Positions 1 to 9,500 of a DNA stretch of 32,409 nucleotides are shown here, one piece after another. The notes under the pieces were generated by a model. The model was not told the origin of the DNA, ran no database searches, and saw only the letters and a program-made list of their open reading frames with translations. The stretch lies in contig NZ_JAEKGC010000019.1 in the NCBI RefSeq assembly GCF_016405885.1, forward strand, positions 1-32,409, read 5' to 3'. Each line of letters begins with the position of its first letter. The first letter of the stretch is position 1. The position numbers were made by a program, and so were the translations under genes. This DNA comes from Arthrobacter sp. MSA 4-2 (GTDB lineage: Bacteria; Actinomycetota; Actinomycetes; Actinomycetales; Micrococcaceae).

Positions 1-1
1 G

Positions 2-997
2 GTCAAGTTGCTCATCGCCGGCCTCGGCGACGTGCCGCAGCTTTTCCCGCCGGGTGAACAGTTTTCCTATAACAACGCCGGCTACTGCGTCCTGGGCCGG
101 CTGGTGGAGGTCCTCAGGGAGAAGCCGTTCAGCACCGCACTGCGCGATCACCTGATCACGCCGCTGGGGCTGGCGCACGCGTCGACCGACGCCGACGAGG
201 CGATCATGTTCCGGGCCGCGGTAGGCCACGTTCAGCCCGAGGCCGGCGCGGCGTACGTTCCCGCACCATTTTGGGCGCTGGCTTACTCCAACGCTCCTGC
301 CGGTTCGATGCTGACGATGCGGGCACGGGACCTGATCACCTTCGCCAGGATGCAAATGAACGGTGGTGCCGCCGATGATGGGACCGTCGTGCTCTCACCC
401 GGAGCGGTCTCCGCCATGCAGGAACGTCAGGTGGAGCTGCCCTACTTTGGCCTTCTCGGCGACGCATGGGGCCTGGGCTGGGAGATCTACGATACGCCGG
501 CCGGTGAGATCATCGGTCATGACGGCAGCACGCTCGGGCAGAGTTCTTTCCTCCGGATCGCCCCGAAACAGGGTGTCGCCGTCGCCCTCCTGACGAACGG
601 AGGCGAACCGTTCGGTCTCTACCACGAGATGATGGCCCACATTCTCTCGGAGCTCGCCGACGTGGAATTCCCGCCCATGCCGGTGCCCCCGTCCGAGCCG
701 CAGACCATCGACCCAGAGCGTTTCCTCGGCACGTACAGCACCCGGCTGTATGACCTCAAGGTCACCCAGGATGAAGAGGGCCGGGTATGGATGACCACCA
801 CCGCGACGGACGCCGGAGAGGAAATAGGGGTGGACAACGAGACCACCGAGCTGGTCTGGCTGAAGGAGGACACCCTCATCCCGCTCAAGGACCAGCAGGG
901 AATGCACCTGCCCCACGCCTTCCTGGGCGATGACGGCACCGGCCGCGCACAGTACCTGCACCTCGGCCGCGCAGTGCGCCGGACCGCCAGCAAATGA
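2..997 (+). CDS. S12-type serine hydrolase (beta-lactamase/D-aminopeptidase-like), 5' end cut by window
   Basis: The reading frame is open from the first bases, so the true start and the SxxK nucleophile motif lie upstream of the window. What remains is the C-terminal two-thirds of a beta-lactamase-fold serine hydrolase. The Y-x-N motif (Tyr-Asn-Asn, codons from 68) and an H-x-G motif (His-Asp-Gly, codons from 518, where classical enzymes have KTG) are both present. A C-terminal beta-rich tail follows, as in many S12 (D-Ala-D-Ala carboxypeptidase / D-aminopeptidase) proteins. It resembles the C-terminal half of the fused peptidase at 6529-9888 (shared SYxN, SWGLGW-like and GHDG blocks), so the two are paralogous units in one operon. 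Its stop overlaps the next ATG by 4 bases, which suggests translational coupling to the importer. Hydrolysis of D-residue peptides or amides is inferred from family and context. Confidence 0.85.
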   Translation, partial: VKLLIAGLGDVPQLFPPGEQFSYNNAGYCVLGRLVEVLREKPFSTALRDHLITPLGLAHASTDADEAIMFRAAVGHVQPEAGAAYVPAPFWALAYSNAPAGSMLTMRARDLITFARMQMNGGAADDGTVVLSPGAVSAMQERQVELPYFGLLGDAWGLGWEIYDTPAGEIIGHDGSTLGQSSFLRIAPKQGVAVALLTNGGEPFGLYHEMMAHILSELADVEFPPMPVPPSEPQTIDPERFLGTYSTRLYDLKVTQDEEGRVWMTTTATDAGEEIGVDNETTELVWLKEDTLIPLKDQQGMHLPHAFLGDDGTGRAQYLHLGRAVRRTASK

Positions 998-1011
998 AGA
1001 GGATGATCACC

Positions 1012-2586
1012 ATGAGAATGGTCCGTATCACTGCCGGCGTTTCCGCCGCCGCTCTCACCCTTGCGGGCTGCTCGAGCGAATCCCGCGAGGGTGAGATCGT
1101 TGATGGAGCCACATTCACCCTGGCAAGATCGGCCGATCCGGGTAATCTTGATCCGCAGGCCTCTGCTGCCTCTGACCTTTTCCAGTTCACTCAGTTCGCC
1201 TACGATTCACTGCTCAGCATCGATGCCGAGGGGGCTATCGCGAGCCAGCTCGCGAGCGAGTGGACGGTTGAAGGGAACACTGTCAGCCTGACCCTGAATG
1301 AGGGGATCACCTGTTCGGACGGCACGCCATTCACGGCGGTTGATGCCGCTGCAAACATTGCCTGGGTTTCGGACCCGGCGAACGAAAGCCCGTGGCTCGG
1401 CGTATTACTTCCGCCCGGTGCCACTGCATCCGCCGACAGCGATACCGCTCTCACGATCGAGCTCGCGGATCCAGCGCCGTTTGTACTGAATGGATTGGCG
1501 GTGCTCCCCATGGTCTGCGGGAATGCCATCGAGGACCGCAGTGTGCTTGCGGCCGAAACACATGGGACGGGGCCCTTCGTGCTCGCCGACGCGGCGCAGG
1601 GTGATAAATACATTTACGAGGTCAGGGACGACTACACCTGGGGTCCCGGGGGCGCCACGACCGCGGCCGAGGGGATGCCCGCCGAGGTCGTGATCCGTGT
1701 TATCAGCAATGAAACAACGGCCGCGAACCTGCTGCTTTCCGGCGAGCTGAATGCCGCGACCATTACCGGGCCGGACAGTGATCGACTCGAAGCCGCAAAC
1801 CTCTTCTCTGCTGACACTTCGTCGATCGTAGGGGAGATGTGGTTCAACCAGTCCGCGGAGAGAGCGATGACTGACCCCAAGGTGCGGCTGGCGCTGTCAC
1901 AGGCTCTCGACCTTGACCAACTGATGGGTGTGATCACCTCGGACAAGGGGGAAGCAGCAACAGTGTTCGCTAACAATGAACCCGTCGCCTGCCCAGGTAA
2001 CTCCATCGCGGAATTCCTGCCGGAACACGACCCTGACGCGGCAGCCGCACTGCTTGATGATGCGGGATGGGAAATGGGGTCGGGAGGGACCCGTTCCAAA
2101 GACGGTGTGCCGCTCGCGGTGACCCTTGTTCGGGATGCGGATTCCGGCGATGCCGGCAGCGCCGCGGCCCAACTCGTGGTGCAGGCCTGGACCGAACTCG
2201 GTGTCCAGGCCACCAGTGAGGCGAAAGAAGAATCTGTCCTCGCCGAAACCATTTTCAGCACCGGTGACTGGGACGTGGCCTGGGTGCCGCTGAACGTCAG
2301 CAGCCCCGACCAACTGGTCGGTTTTATGTCCGGTCCGTCGGCGCTGGACGGCGGCGCGAACTTCGCGCACATCGACAACCCGGATTATCAGGCAGCGGTG
2401 GAAAAAGCGAGCGCGCTGCTCGGATCGGATAGCTGCGAAGACTGGCTCAAGGCGGAATCCGCACTCGTTCGCGATGCTGATGTGATCCCCTTCGCCAACC
2501 AGTTGTCGAAGACCTTCGGATCCGGTGCGACCTTCGAGTCCCTCGGGTCGGTTGCGCCGACGTCGATCCGGATGCTTGCGGAGTGA
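1012..2586 (+). CDS. Peptide ABC transporter substrate-binding lipoprotein (SBP family 5)
   Basis: This is the extracytoplasmic solute-binding protein of an Opp/Dpp-type importer. The N-terminus is a lipoprotein signal: basic residues, a hydrophobic stretch and a Leu-Ala-Gly-Cys lipobox (Cys20 from this start). The mature part has the family-5 layout, with an early NLDPQ-like block, a DGTPFTA-like segment and a C-terminal tail ending with the AxTSIRML-like strand. At about 524 residues it has normal family length. I chose ATG 1012 because GAAGAGG lies 9 bases upstream. ATG 994 is in frame and overlaps the previous stop, so it is a real alternative and only lengthens the signal peptide. The gene is followed by its permeases with a 4-base overlap. 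The ligand cannot be read from sequence; the neighbouring peptidases suggest oligopeptides or modified peptides. Confidence 0.93.
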   Translation: MRMVRITAGVSAAALTLAGCSSESREGEIVDGATFTLARSADPGNLDPQASAASDLFQFTQFAYDSLLSIDAEGAIASQLASEWTVEGNTVSLTLNEGITCSDGTPFTAVDAAANIAWVSDPANESPWLGVLLPPGATASADSDTALTIELADPAPFVLNGLAVLPMVCGNAIEDRSVLAAETHGTGPFVLADAAQGDKYIYEVRDDYTWGPGGATTAAEGMPAEVVIRVISNETTAANLLLSGELNAATITGPDSDRLEAANLFSADTSSIVGEMWFNQSAERAMTDPKVRLALSQALDLDQLMGVITSDKGEAATVFANNEPVACPGNSIAEFLPEHDPDAAAALLDDAGWEMGSGGTRSKDGVPLAVTLVRDADSGDAGSAAAQLVVQAWTELGVQATSEAKEESVLAETIFSTGDWDVAWVPLNVSSPDQLVGFMSGPSALDGGANFAHIDNPDYQAAVEKASALLGSDSCEDWLKAESALVRDADVIPFANQLSKTFGSGATFESLGSVAPTSIRMLAE

Positions 2587-3560
2587 CGATGACCGCCCGA
2601 GGCATGTGGACGGACTCAGTACGGGTGAGATATCTCGTCCGGCGCACCGGGCGACTGCTCGTCTCACTCCTGGTGCTCCTGACGGCAGCGTTCCTGATGA
2701 TCCACGTCATCCCCGGCGATCCCGTGCGGGGGGCGCTCGGGCCGACAGCGCCAGCTGACCTTGTCGCAGCCAGGCGTGAGTCTCTCGGACTGAACGACCC
2801 GCTGGCGGTGCAGTACCTCAACTACCTTCGCCATCTGCTCGCCGGTGATCTCGGCACGTCGATGATCTCGGGGCTCCCGGTGTCCGAGATGCTGGCGCAG
2901 CGACTTCCCGCGACGCTCAGCATCGCGCTGCTCGCCTTCGTGGGCGCCGTGGCAATCGCGGTGCCCCTCGGAGTCGGTTTCGGCGTCCTGACCCGGAACG
3001 GGCGGGCGCGCCGCGCCGAGCTCGGTTTCACGTCGGTCAGTTCAGTCCTCGGAACCATCCCGGAGTTCCTGTTCGCGGTCGGATTGGTCTATCTGTTCGG
3101 CGTGCAGTGGCAGATCCTGCCCGTCGCCGGACGCAGCGGACCGGAGTCCTATGTTCTTCCCGTTCTCTGCCTGGCGATCGGTCCGGCCGCGTTGCTCGCT
3201 AGAATCCTGCGCGTCGAGATGGTCGCGATCCTCACGGCCGACTTCATCCGGACCGCTCGAGCCAAACGCCTGCCGGCCCCGATCATCTACCTCCGCCACG
3301 CACTACCGAACGCTCTGACCGCAACCCTGACCATCGGTGGCCTGCTTCTCGGGTCGATGATCGCCGGGACCATACTGGTCGAGAGCGTCTTCGCCTGGCC
3401 GGGACTGGGCAGCACCATCGTCCAATCGATACTGACCAAGGACTATCCGGTGGCGCAAGGCATCGTGTTGTTCTACGGTGCGACAGTGCTCGTCCTGACC
3501 ATGGTGGTCGACCTGATCCTCGCGGCGCTCGACCCGCGTTCCGCCATCGGGCAGAGCTGA
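2583..3560 (+). CDS. Peptide ABC transporter permease (DppB/OppB-like)
   Basis: A BPD_transp_1 permease of 325 residues with about six membrane segments. It starts with a basic cytoplasmic tail and a first TM near residues 18-38, then a periplasmic loop typical of DppB/OppB with the GDPVRGALG and LGLNDPLxVQY blocks. The ATPase-contacting EAA-type loop is visible as RTARAKRLP...LRHALPNAL near residues 220-245. GTG 2583 overlaps the preceding TGA; ATG 2589 is in frame two codons later. It should form the translocation pore with the permease half of the next gene. It is clearly DppB type rather than a generic sugar permease. Confidence 0.93.
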   Translation: MTMTARGMWTDSVRVRYLVRRTGRLLVSLLVLLTAAFLMIHVIPGDPVRGALGPTAPADLVAARRESLGLNDPLAVQYLNYLRHLLAGDLGTSMISGLPVSEMLAQRLPATLSIALLAFVGAVAIAVPLGVGFGVLTRNGRARRAELGFTSVSSVLGTIPEFLFAVGLVYLFGVQWQILPVAGRSGPESYVLPVLCLAIGPAALLARILRVEMVAILTADFIRTARAKRLPAPIIYLRHALPNALTATLTIGGLLLGSMIAGTILVESVFAWPGLGSTIVQSILTKDYPVAQGIVLFYGATVLVLTMVVDLILAALDPRSAIGQS

Positions 3561-3563
3561 CTG

Positions 3564-5513
3564 ATGGCTACCACTTCGATACCAGGCTCTGTGCCGGCGA
3601 CGCGTGCGGTGAGCAGGTCGAGTACATCGGCCCGCTGGCTTGCAGTGCTGCGGACCCCCGTCGGAGCGGCCGCCGGGTTGCTCCTGATCGGGTTCCTCGC
3701 ACTGTCGATCATCGCGCCACCCCTGTGGGCTGATGATGCAAACGCCGTCGATACCGACAGCATCCTGCAAGGGCCCAGCGCCGAGCACCTCGTGGGGACG
3801 GACAACCTCGGGCGGGATCTCTTCCTCCGGGTGCTCGTCGCTTCTGCCAGCTCCATCCAACTCGCACTGCTGGCCACCGGCCTCGCGGTGATGGCGGGAG
3901 TCATCCTCGGCTCTGTCCCCCTACTCGTTGGCCCCCGACTCGGGCGGCTCATCACCTCGGCCATCAACATCGCCATCGCGTTCCCCGGTCTCCTGCTCGC
4001 CTTGTTCTTCGCCGTCATCTTCGGCGTCGGATCCACTGGTGCCGTGCTGGCGATCGGTGCCGCCGGCGCACCGTCTTTCGCCCGACTCATGTTGACGCTG
4101 ACCGCTTCCGTGATCGAACGGGACTACGTGTCCGCGGCGCGCATCGCGGGCGTCGGACGCGTCCGTATACTCCTGCGTCATGTCTTGCCCAATATCGGTG
4201 AACCCCTGGTCGTCAATGCCACCATCGGCGCCGGCGGCGCACTCCTAGCCTTCGCCAGTCTGTCGTTCCTGGGCCTTGGAGTGCAGCCGCCCGCTTATGA
4301 CTGGGGTCAGCTGCTTAACACCGGGCTCAACAGTATCTACCGGAACCCGGCGGCGGCGTTCGCCCCAGGAATCGCGGTCGTGCTCGCCGGGCTCGCCTTC
4401 AACATGCTTGGCGAGTCCATCGCGCAGATCATCGGGGCACCCACGATCAGGAGCGGGTCACCCACTCATCGACGACGCGGGCTGCGGACGGCGAGCCACC
4501 CGCTCCCTCCCGAGGAATCGCGTTCCACCACCTCGGATCGGGTGCTCGACGTGGTCGATCTGTCCGTGACGTTTCCCGGTGCCGACGGACCGGTCCGTCC
4601 CGTGCGAGGAATCAACCTGACCGTCCAGCGTGGCGAGGCTGTTGGTATCGTCGGGGAGTCGGGATCGGGCAAGTCCCTGACCGCTCTCGCCATCGCCCGG
4701 CTCGTGGAAGAGCCAGGGCAGGTTGACGCCGAACGTCTCGAATTCCTCGGCGTTGATCTCCTGAGCGGCAGTGAACGGGAGCACCGCGATCTGCTCGGCA
4801 CCTCACTGGCAGTGGTGTTCCAGGATCCGATGACCTCCTTCAACCCGACCCAGCGCATGGGACGGCAACTCGCCGAGGTCGCCGAGCAGCATCAGGGAAT
4901 GAACCGCCGCCACGCCTTTCTGCGCGCGATCGACCGCCTTCGTGCGGTGCGGGTGCCGACGCCCGCACTTCGGGCACAGCAGTATCCGCATCAGTTCTCG
5001 GGCGGGATGCGACAGCGTGCGATGATCGGTATGGGCCTGATGGGCAGTCCTGCCCTGATCGTCGCCGATGAACCCACGACGGCCCTGGACCCGACAGTTC
5101 AGCAGCAGGTCCTGCGGCTCCTGGCGTCCATCCGCCGCGCTGATGACGTGGCGATCCTGTTGATCAGCCACGACGTCTCGGTGGTCGCCGAACTTTGCGA
5201 CCGGGTGCTCGTCATGTATGCCGGGCAGATCGTGGAGGACCTCCCGGTCGCCGAATTGACGACGAGGGCCCGCCACCCGTACACCCGGGCGCTGATCGCC
5301 GCGGTGCCCACCATGCGCACGGACCTCGGAATGCCGCTCAACGCGATTCCCGGCCTGCCCGTCGATCCTGCCCATGTTCCGGTCGGCTGCCCCTACGCGG
5401 CCCGCTGCCCACGTGCCGACGATCACTGCCGCGGTGAGGATCCACCGCTGGTCGCGGATGCGGCCGGTCGCCGGGTTGCGTGCTGGCACGCGGATGAACG
5501 GGAGGAATCATGA
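3564..5513 (+). CDS. Peptide ABC transporter permease-ATPase fusion (DppC-DppD)
   Basis: One 649-residue frame carries two importer parts. Residues about 1-290 are a DppC/OppC-type permease with the VGTDNLGRDLFLR block and an EAA-like loop (AARIAGVGRVRILLRHVLPN). After a charged linker near 295-330 comes a DppD-type ATPase. It has Walker A GESGSGKS at 364-371, the Q-loop FQDPMTSFNP, signature SGGMRQR from Ser479, Walker B Asp502-Glu503, and the C-terminal oligopeptide extension with clustered cysteines (CPYAARCPRADDHC). The frame is open across the junction with no internal stop, so this is a genuine fusion. The permease-ATPase order is known in actinobacterial Opp/Dpp systems. The start is ATG 3564, just after the previous stop, and the end overlaps the next ATG by 4 bases. 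Confidence 0.93.
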   Translation: MATTSIPGSVPATRAVSRSSTSARWLAVLRTPVGAAAGLLLIGFLALSIIAPPLWADDANAVDTDSILQGPSAEHLVGTDNLGRDLFLRVLVASASSIQLALLATGLAVMAGVILGSVPLLVGPRLGRLITSAINIAIAFPGLLLALFFAVIFGVGSTGAVLAIGAAGAPSFARLMLTLTASVIERDYVSAARIAGVGRVRILLRHVLPNIGEPLVVNATIGAGGALLAFASLSFLGLGVQPPAYDWGQLLNTGLNSIYRNPAAAFAPGIAVVLAGLAFNMLGESIAQIIGAPTIRSGSPTHRRRGLRTASHPLPPEESRSTTSDRVLDVVDLSVTFPGADGPVRPVRGINLTVQRGEAVGIVGESGSGKSLTALAIARLVEEPGQVDAERLEFLGVDLLSGSEREHRDLLGTSLAVVFQDPMTSFNPTQRMGRQLAEVAEQHQGMNRRHAFLRAIDRLRAVRVPTPALRAQQYPHQFSGGMRQRAMIGMGLMGSPALIVADEPTTALDPTVQQQVLRLLASIRRADDVAILLISHDVSVVAELCDRVLVMYAGQIVEDLPVAELTTRARHPYTRALIAAVPTMRTDLGMPLNAIPGLPVDPAHVPVGCPYAARCPRADDHCRGEDPPLVADAAGRRVACWHADEREES

Positions 5514-6532
5514 GTGAACTGTGCTTTCATGATGTTTCGATTCGCTTCGGAGGGCTCCGTCACGGACTGACGGCGGTCGACCACGCGAGTCTCACCGTGC
5601 CGGACAGCGGAATCGTCGGATTGGTCGGCGAATCCGGCTCCGGCAAGTCGACGCTTGCCCGGGCTGCTGTGGGTCTGGTGCCGCTGAGCGGGGGACGGAT
5701 TGAGCTCAACGGCCGACCCCTGGCTCGCCGCGGTCCGGAAAGCCGACGCGTCCAGATGATCTTTCAGGATCCGTCGTCGGCCCTCAACCCGCGCATGTCG
5801 GTGGGTGAGAGCATCGCCGAGGCCTTTCCGCGTGGCTCGACAGCATCGACGCGCCGCGCCGAAGTGGCGCGGCTGCTCGAACTCGTCCATCTGGACCGGG
5901 CGCACGCCAAATCATCTCCCGCCCGGATGTCCGGTGGCCAGCGGCAGCGTGTCGCGCTTGCGCGGGCACTGGCCAGTCGGCCCGAGGTGGTGATCGCGGA
6001 CGAAATCACCTCGGCCCTGGATGTATCCATTCAGGGCACCGTCATCAACGTACTTCGGGACCTGCAGCGCGAACTCGGCATCTCGGTGCTGTTCATCTCG
6101 CACAATCTGCCACTGGTTCGATACATGTCCGACTCAATCGCGGTGATGTACCTCGGTCGCATCGTGGAGCAGGGTCCGGCCGAGCAGATACTCGGTAACG
6201 CACAGCATCCGTACACCCGGGAGCTCCTCGCGGCCGTGCCAGATTCTTCCCGGCAAGCCCAGCGGCAGGATGTCCAGGACTTCGTGCTCCATCCGGCCGT
6301 TGTGAGCGAACCCACCGATCCGGAGCCTCTGCACAACGGTTGTCGATACCATTCCCGCTGCCCAGTGGGCCCATTGACGAATCCAGAGCGCGGCATCTGC
6401 CGCACCGAGGATCCGTCGGAGGAGCACGCCAATGAGGCTGCGTGCCACTTCGCAGAGCCTCGCACACCTCCATCCACCGACGGAACGTCCGTTGCTTCAG
6501 CCGCTTCGACCAGCGTGAGGAAATCATTGTGA
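5510..6532 (+). CDS. Peptide ABC transporter ATP-binding protein (DppF/OppF-like)
   Basis: The second nucleotide-binding subunit of the importer, 340 residues. Walker A GESGSGKS is at residues 40-47, the Q-loop FQDPSSALNP at 85-94, signature SGGQRQR from 141, and Walker B ends in Asp164-Glu165. The D-loop region reads DEITSALD instead of the usual DEPTSALD. The C-terminus carries the oligopeptide/dipeptide extension with cysteines (CRYHSRCPVG). It should pair with the ATPase half of the upstream fusion protein to energise import. The start ATG overlaps the previous TGA. Its own stop overlaps the GTG start of the fused peptidase gene, so import and hydrolysis are co-translated. Confidence 0.93.
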   Translation: MSELCFHDVSIRFGGLRHGLTAVDHASLTVPDSGIVGLVGESGSGKSTLARAAVGLVPLSGGRIELNGRPLARRGPESRRVQMIFQDPSSALNPRMSVGESIAEAFPRGSTASTRRAEVARLLELVHLDRAHAKSSPARMSGGQRQRVALARALASRPEVVIADEITSALDVSIQGTVINVLRDLQRELGISVLFISHNLPLVRYMSDSIAVMYLGRIVEQGPAEQILGNAQHPYTRELLAAVPDSSRQAQRQDVQDFVLHPAVVSEPTDPEPLHNGCRYHSRCPVGPLTNPERGICRTEDPSEEHANEAACHFAEPRTPPSTDGTSVASAASTSVRKSL

Positions 6533-9500
6533 CCCGCAGAATGCGTATAACCGACCTGACGGAACTTTCAGTGCCCGAACAGGCGGTGCTCTCGCCCGAC
6601 GGCGAGCAGATCGTCTATGTTCTGCGCACCTGTGATACCGATCGTGATCAGAACCTCCGTCGCCTGTGGACGGTAGGCGCCGCCTCGGGCGATGCCCACC
6701 AACTCACCCGGGGAACCTTCGACACCGCGCCCGCATGGGCACCGGACGGTCGCAGAATTGCCTTCCTGCGCACCATCGAAGGAACGACACAGGTGTGGAC
6801 ACTCTCCCCGTCCGGTGGTGAGCCGGAGCAGCTCACCCGTTTGCCGCTGGGCGCCGGCACACCGGTGTGGAGTCCCGATGGCACGAAGATCGCGTTCACT
6901 GCATGGGCGGATGCCTTCGCCGGCCCCGGCGACGATGCCGCGGTGCGTGCAGCACGCGAGGTCGGCCCGGTGGTGATCAACCGCCTTGACTACAAGCTGG
7001 ACGGGATCGGGCTGTTGCGCACCAGGCGCCGCCACGTGCACATCGTCGATGTGGCGACGGGTGTCACCCGTCAGCTGACGAACGGTGACTGGAACGCGGG
7101 CGATCCTTCGTGGTCACCGGACGGCGCGAAGCTCGCGTTCCCGGCAAACCCCGGCGCTACGAGCGATGTGACCCTGCGCACCGCAGCGTATGTGATCAAC
7201 GCGACGGACGTGCGGGCCAGAGCCCGCGTCGCGGGGCTCGACGGCGGAACGGCGGGACCGCTCCGGTGGACCGCCGACGGTGACGCGTTGCTGGTCGTCG
7301 GCCACAACGGCAGGCCCATCGGCAACGCGTCCCTGCTGAAGGTTCCGCTGGACGATGGCGCACCGGTCGACCTGTCAGGGCCACTCGACCGAAATGTGAT
7401 GTCCGGCGGCGTCGGCTACCCCGGCGCGCGCGTGCAGCTCACGGACGGCGGTGATACGGCCCTGTTCTGCGCCCGGAATCGCGGCGCCACCCATTTGTAC
7501 GCGGTAGGCACCCATGGCGGCACTCCGCGCCTGGTGCTCGGCGGTGACGGGCGTGTCGTCAGCGCCTTGTCGGTAGCGGGACGGCGGGCGGCCATGGTGC
7601 TCTCGACGCCGGAATCCTTCGGTGAAATCGTCACCGTCGATCTCGATACGGGCGAGGAGTCGATCCGCACCCACCATGGCGACACGCTCGCTGGCGTGCG
7701 TCTCTTTGCGCGCGAAGAGCGTTCTTTCACCATCTCCGATGGAACCACGGTGGCGGCGTGGCTCGTCCACGACCCTGAGCAGAGCGGACCGCGGCCGCTG
7801 CTTCTCGACATCCACGGCGGTCCACACAATGCATGGAACGCCGCGGCTGACGAGATGCATCTCTACCAGCAGGAACTCGTTTCACGAGGATGGGCGGTGC
7901 TGCTCGTCAACCCACGCGGCAGTGACGGGTACGGTACGGAGTTTTTCACCGGCGTGCAGGCGAACTGGGGTGAGGCGGATTCAGCTGATCTCCTCGAACC
8001 GATCGATGCGCTGGTGGCCGAGAATTTCGCCGACCCCGCCCGACTGGCGGTCACCGGCTATAGCTACGGCGGGTACATGACCTGCTGGTTGACCGGTCGA
8101 GATCACCGCTTCTCCGCGGCCGTAGCGGGCGGTGTCGTGAGCGACATGGTGAGCATGCACGGCACCTGTGAGGACGCGCACCTTTCCAGTGAGACCGAAA
8201 TGGGCGGGCCGTTCTGGGACCACCGTACTGCGTACGAGCGCATGTCCCCGCTCAGCCGCGTGCAGGACGTGCAAACCCCGACCCTGCTGCTCCACGGCAC
8301 CGATGACGAGGTGTGCCCGGTCACGCAGGCCGAACAGTGGTTCGCTGCCCTGCGCGCGCGCGGCGTTGCGACCCAGATGGTGCTGTATCCGGGCGGCGGG
8401 CACGCATTCATCTTCGAAGGGCGTCCGTCACACCGGCTGGACTACAGCCACCGCCTCACTGAGTGGGTCGAGCGCTACGCCGGCGACACGACGAGGACCG
8501 CGCCGCCACCGCTCGATGCCGCCCACTGGCAGCAACGCCTGGACGACCTCGCCGCCCGGCACGGGGTGGTCGGGGCCCAGTTCGGCATCCTCCGGACCGA
8601 CCCGGCCCTCCCTGACGATCGGATCGCCGTGGCGACGGGGGTTCTCAACGTCGAAACGGGAGCGCCTGCGACGCCCGAGGCGGTGTTCCAGATCGGTTCG
8701 ATCTCGAAAGTCTGGACGACGACCGTGGCGATGCAGCTGGTCGACGAGGGGCTCATCGGCCTCGATGACCCGATCGTCGATGTGCTCCCCGAACTGAAGC
8801 TCAGCGACGCAGCTGCCAACGCACAGGTCAGCCTGCGTCACCTGCTGACCCATACGAGCGGTATCGACGGTGACCTCTTTACCGACACCGGCCGCGGTGA
8901 TGACGCGCTCAAGCAATATGTCGCGCTCCTTGCCGACCTCGGTCAGAACCACCCGATCGGGGCGACCTGGTCCTACTGCAATTCCGGATTCTCGCTCATC
9001 GGTCGCGTCATCGAAAAGATCACCGGCTTGACCTGGGACGCCGCGATGCGTGAACGACTTTTCAAGCCCCTCCGCCTCGACCGAACCGGGACCCTTCCGG
9101 AAGAAGCACTGCTGAACTCCGCCGCCGTCGGCCACACCACCCAGCCGGACACAGCACCGGCACTCGCGCCGGAATGGATGCTGCCACGATCGTTGGGCCC
9201 TGCCGGACTCATCACCACGGATGTGGCAGACGCGCTGTCGTTCGCGCGGATGCACCTCTCGGCCGGAGCAGCTGCCGATGGCACCCAAGTGCTCAGCGCG
9301 GAGAGTGTCGCCGCGATGGCCGCGTGGGAGACCGACCTGCCCGACCACCACACCCTCGGGGACTCCTGGGGGTTGGGCTGGATCCGCTATCTCTGGGACG
9401 GACACCGCGTGCTCGGCCACGACGGCGCAACGATCGGGCAAGGGGCGTTCCTTCGGTTGCTGCCGGAGCAAGGACTAGCCGTCGTGCTGCACACCAACGG

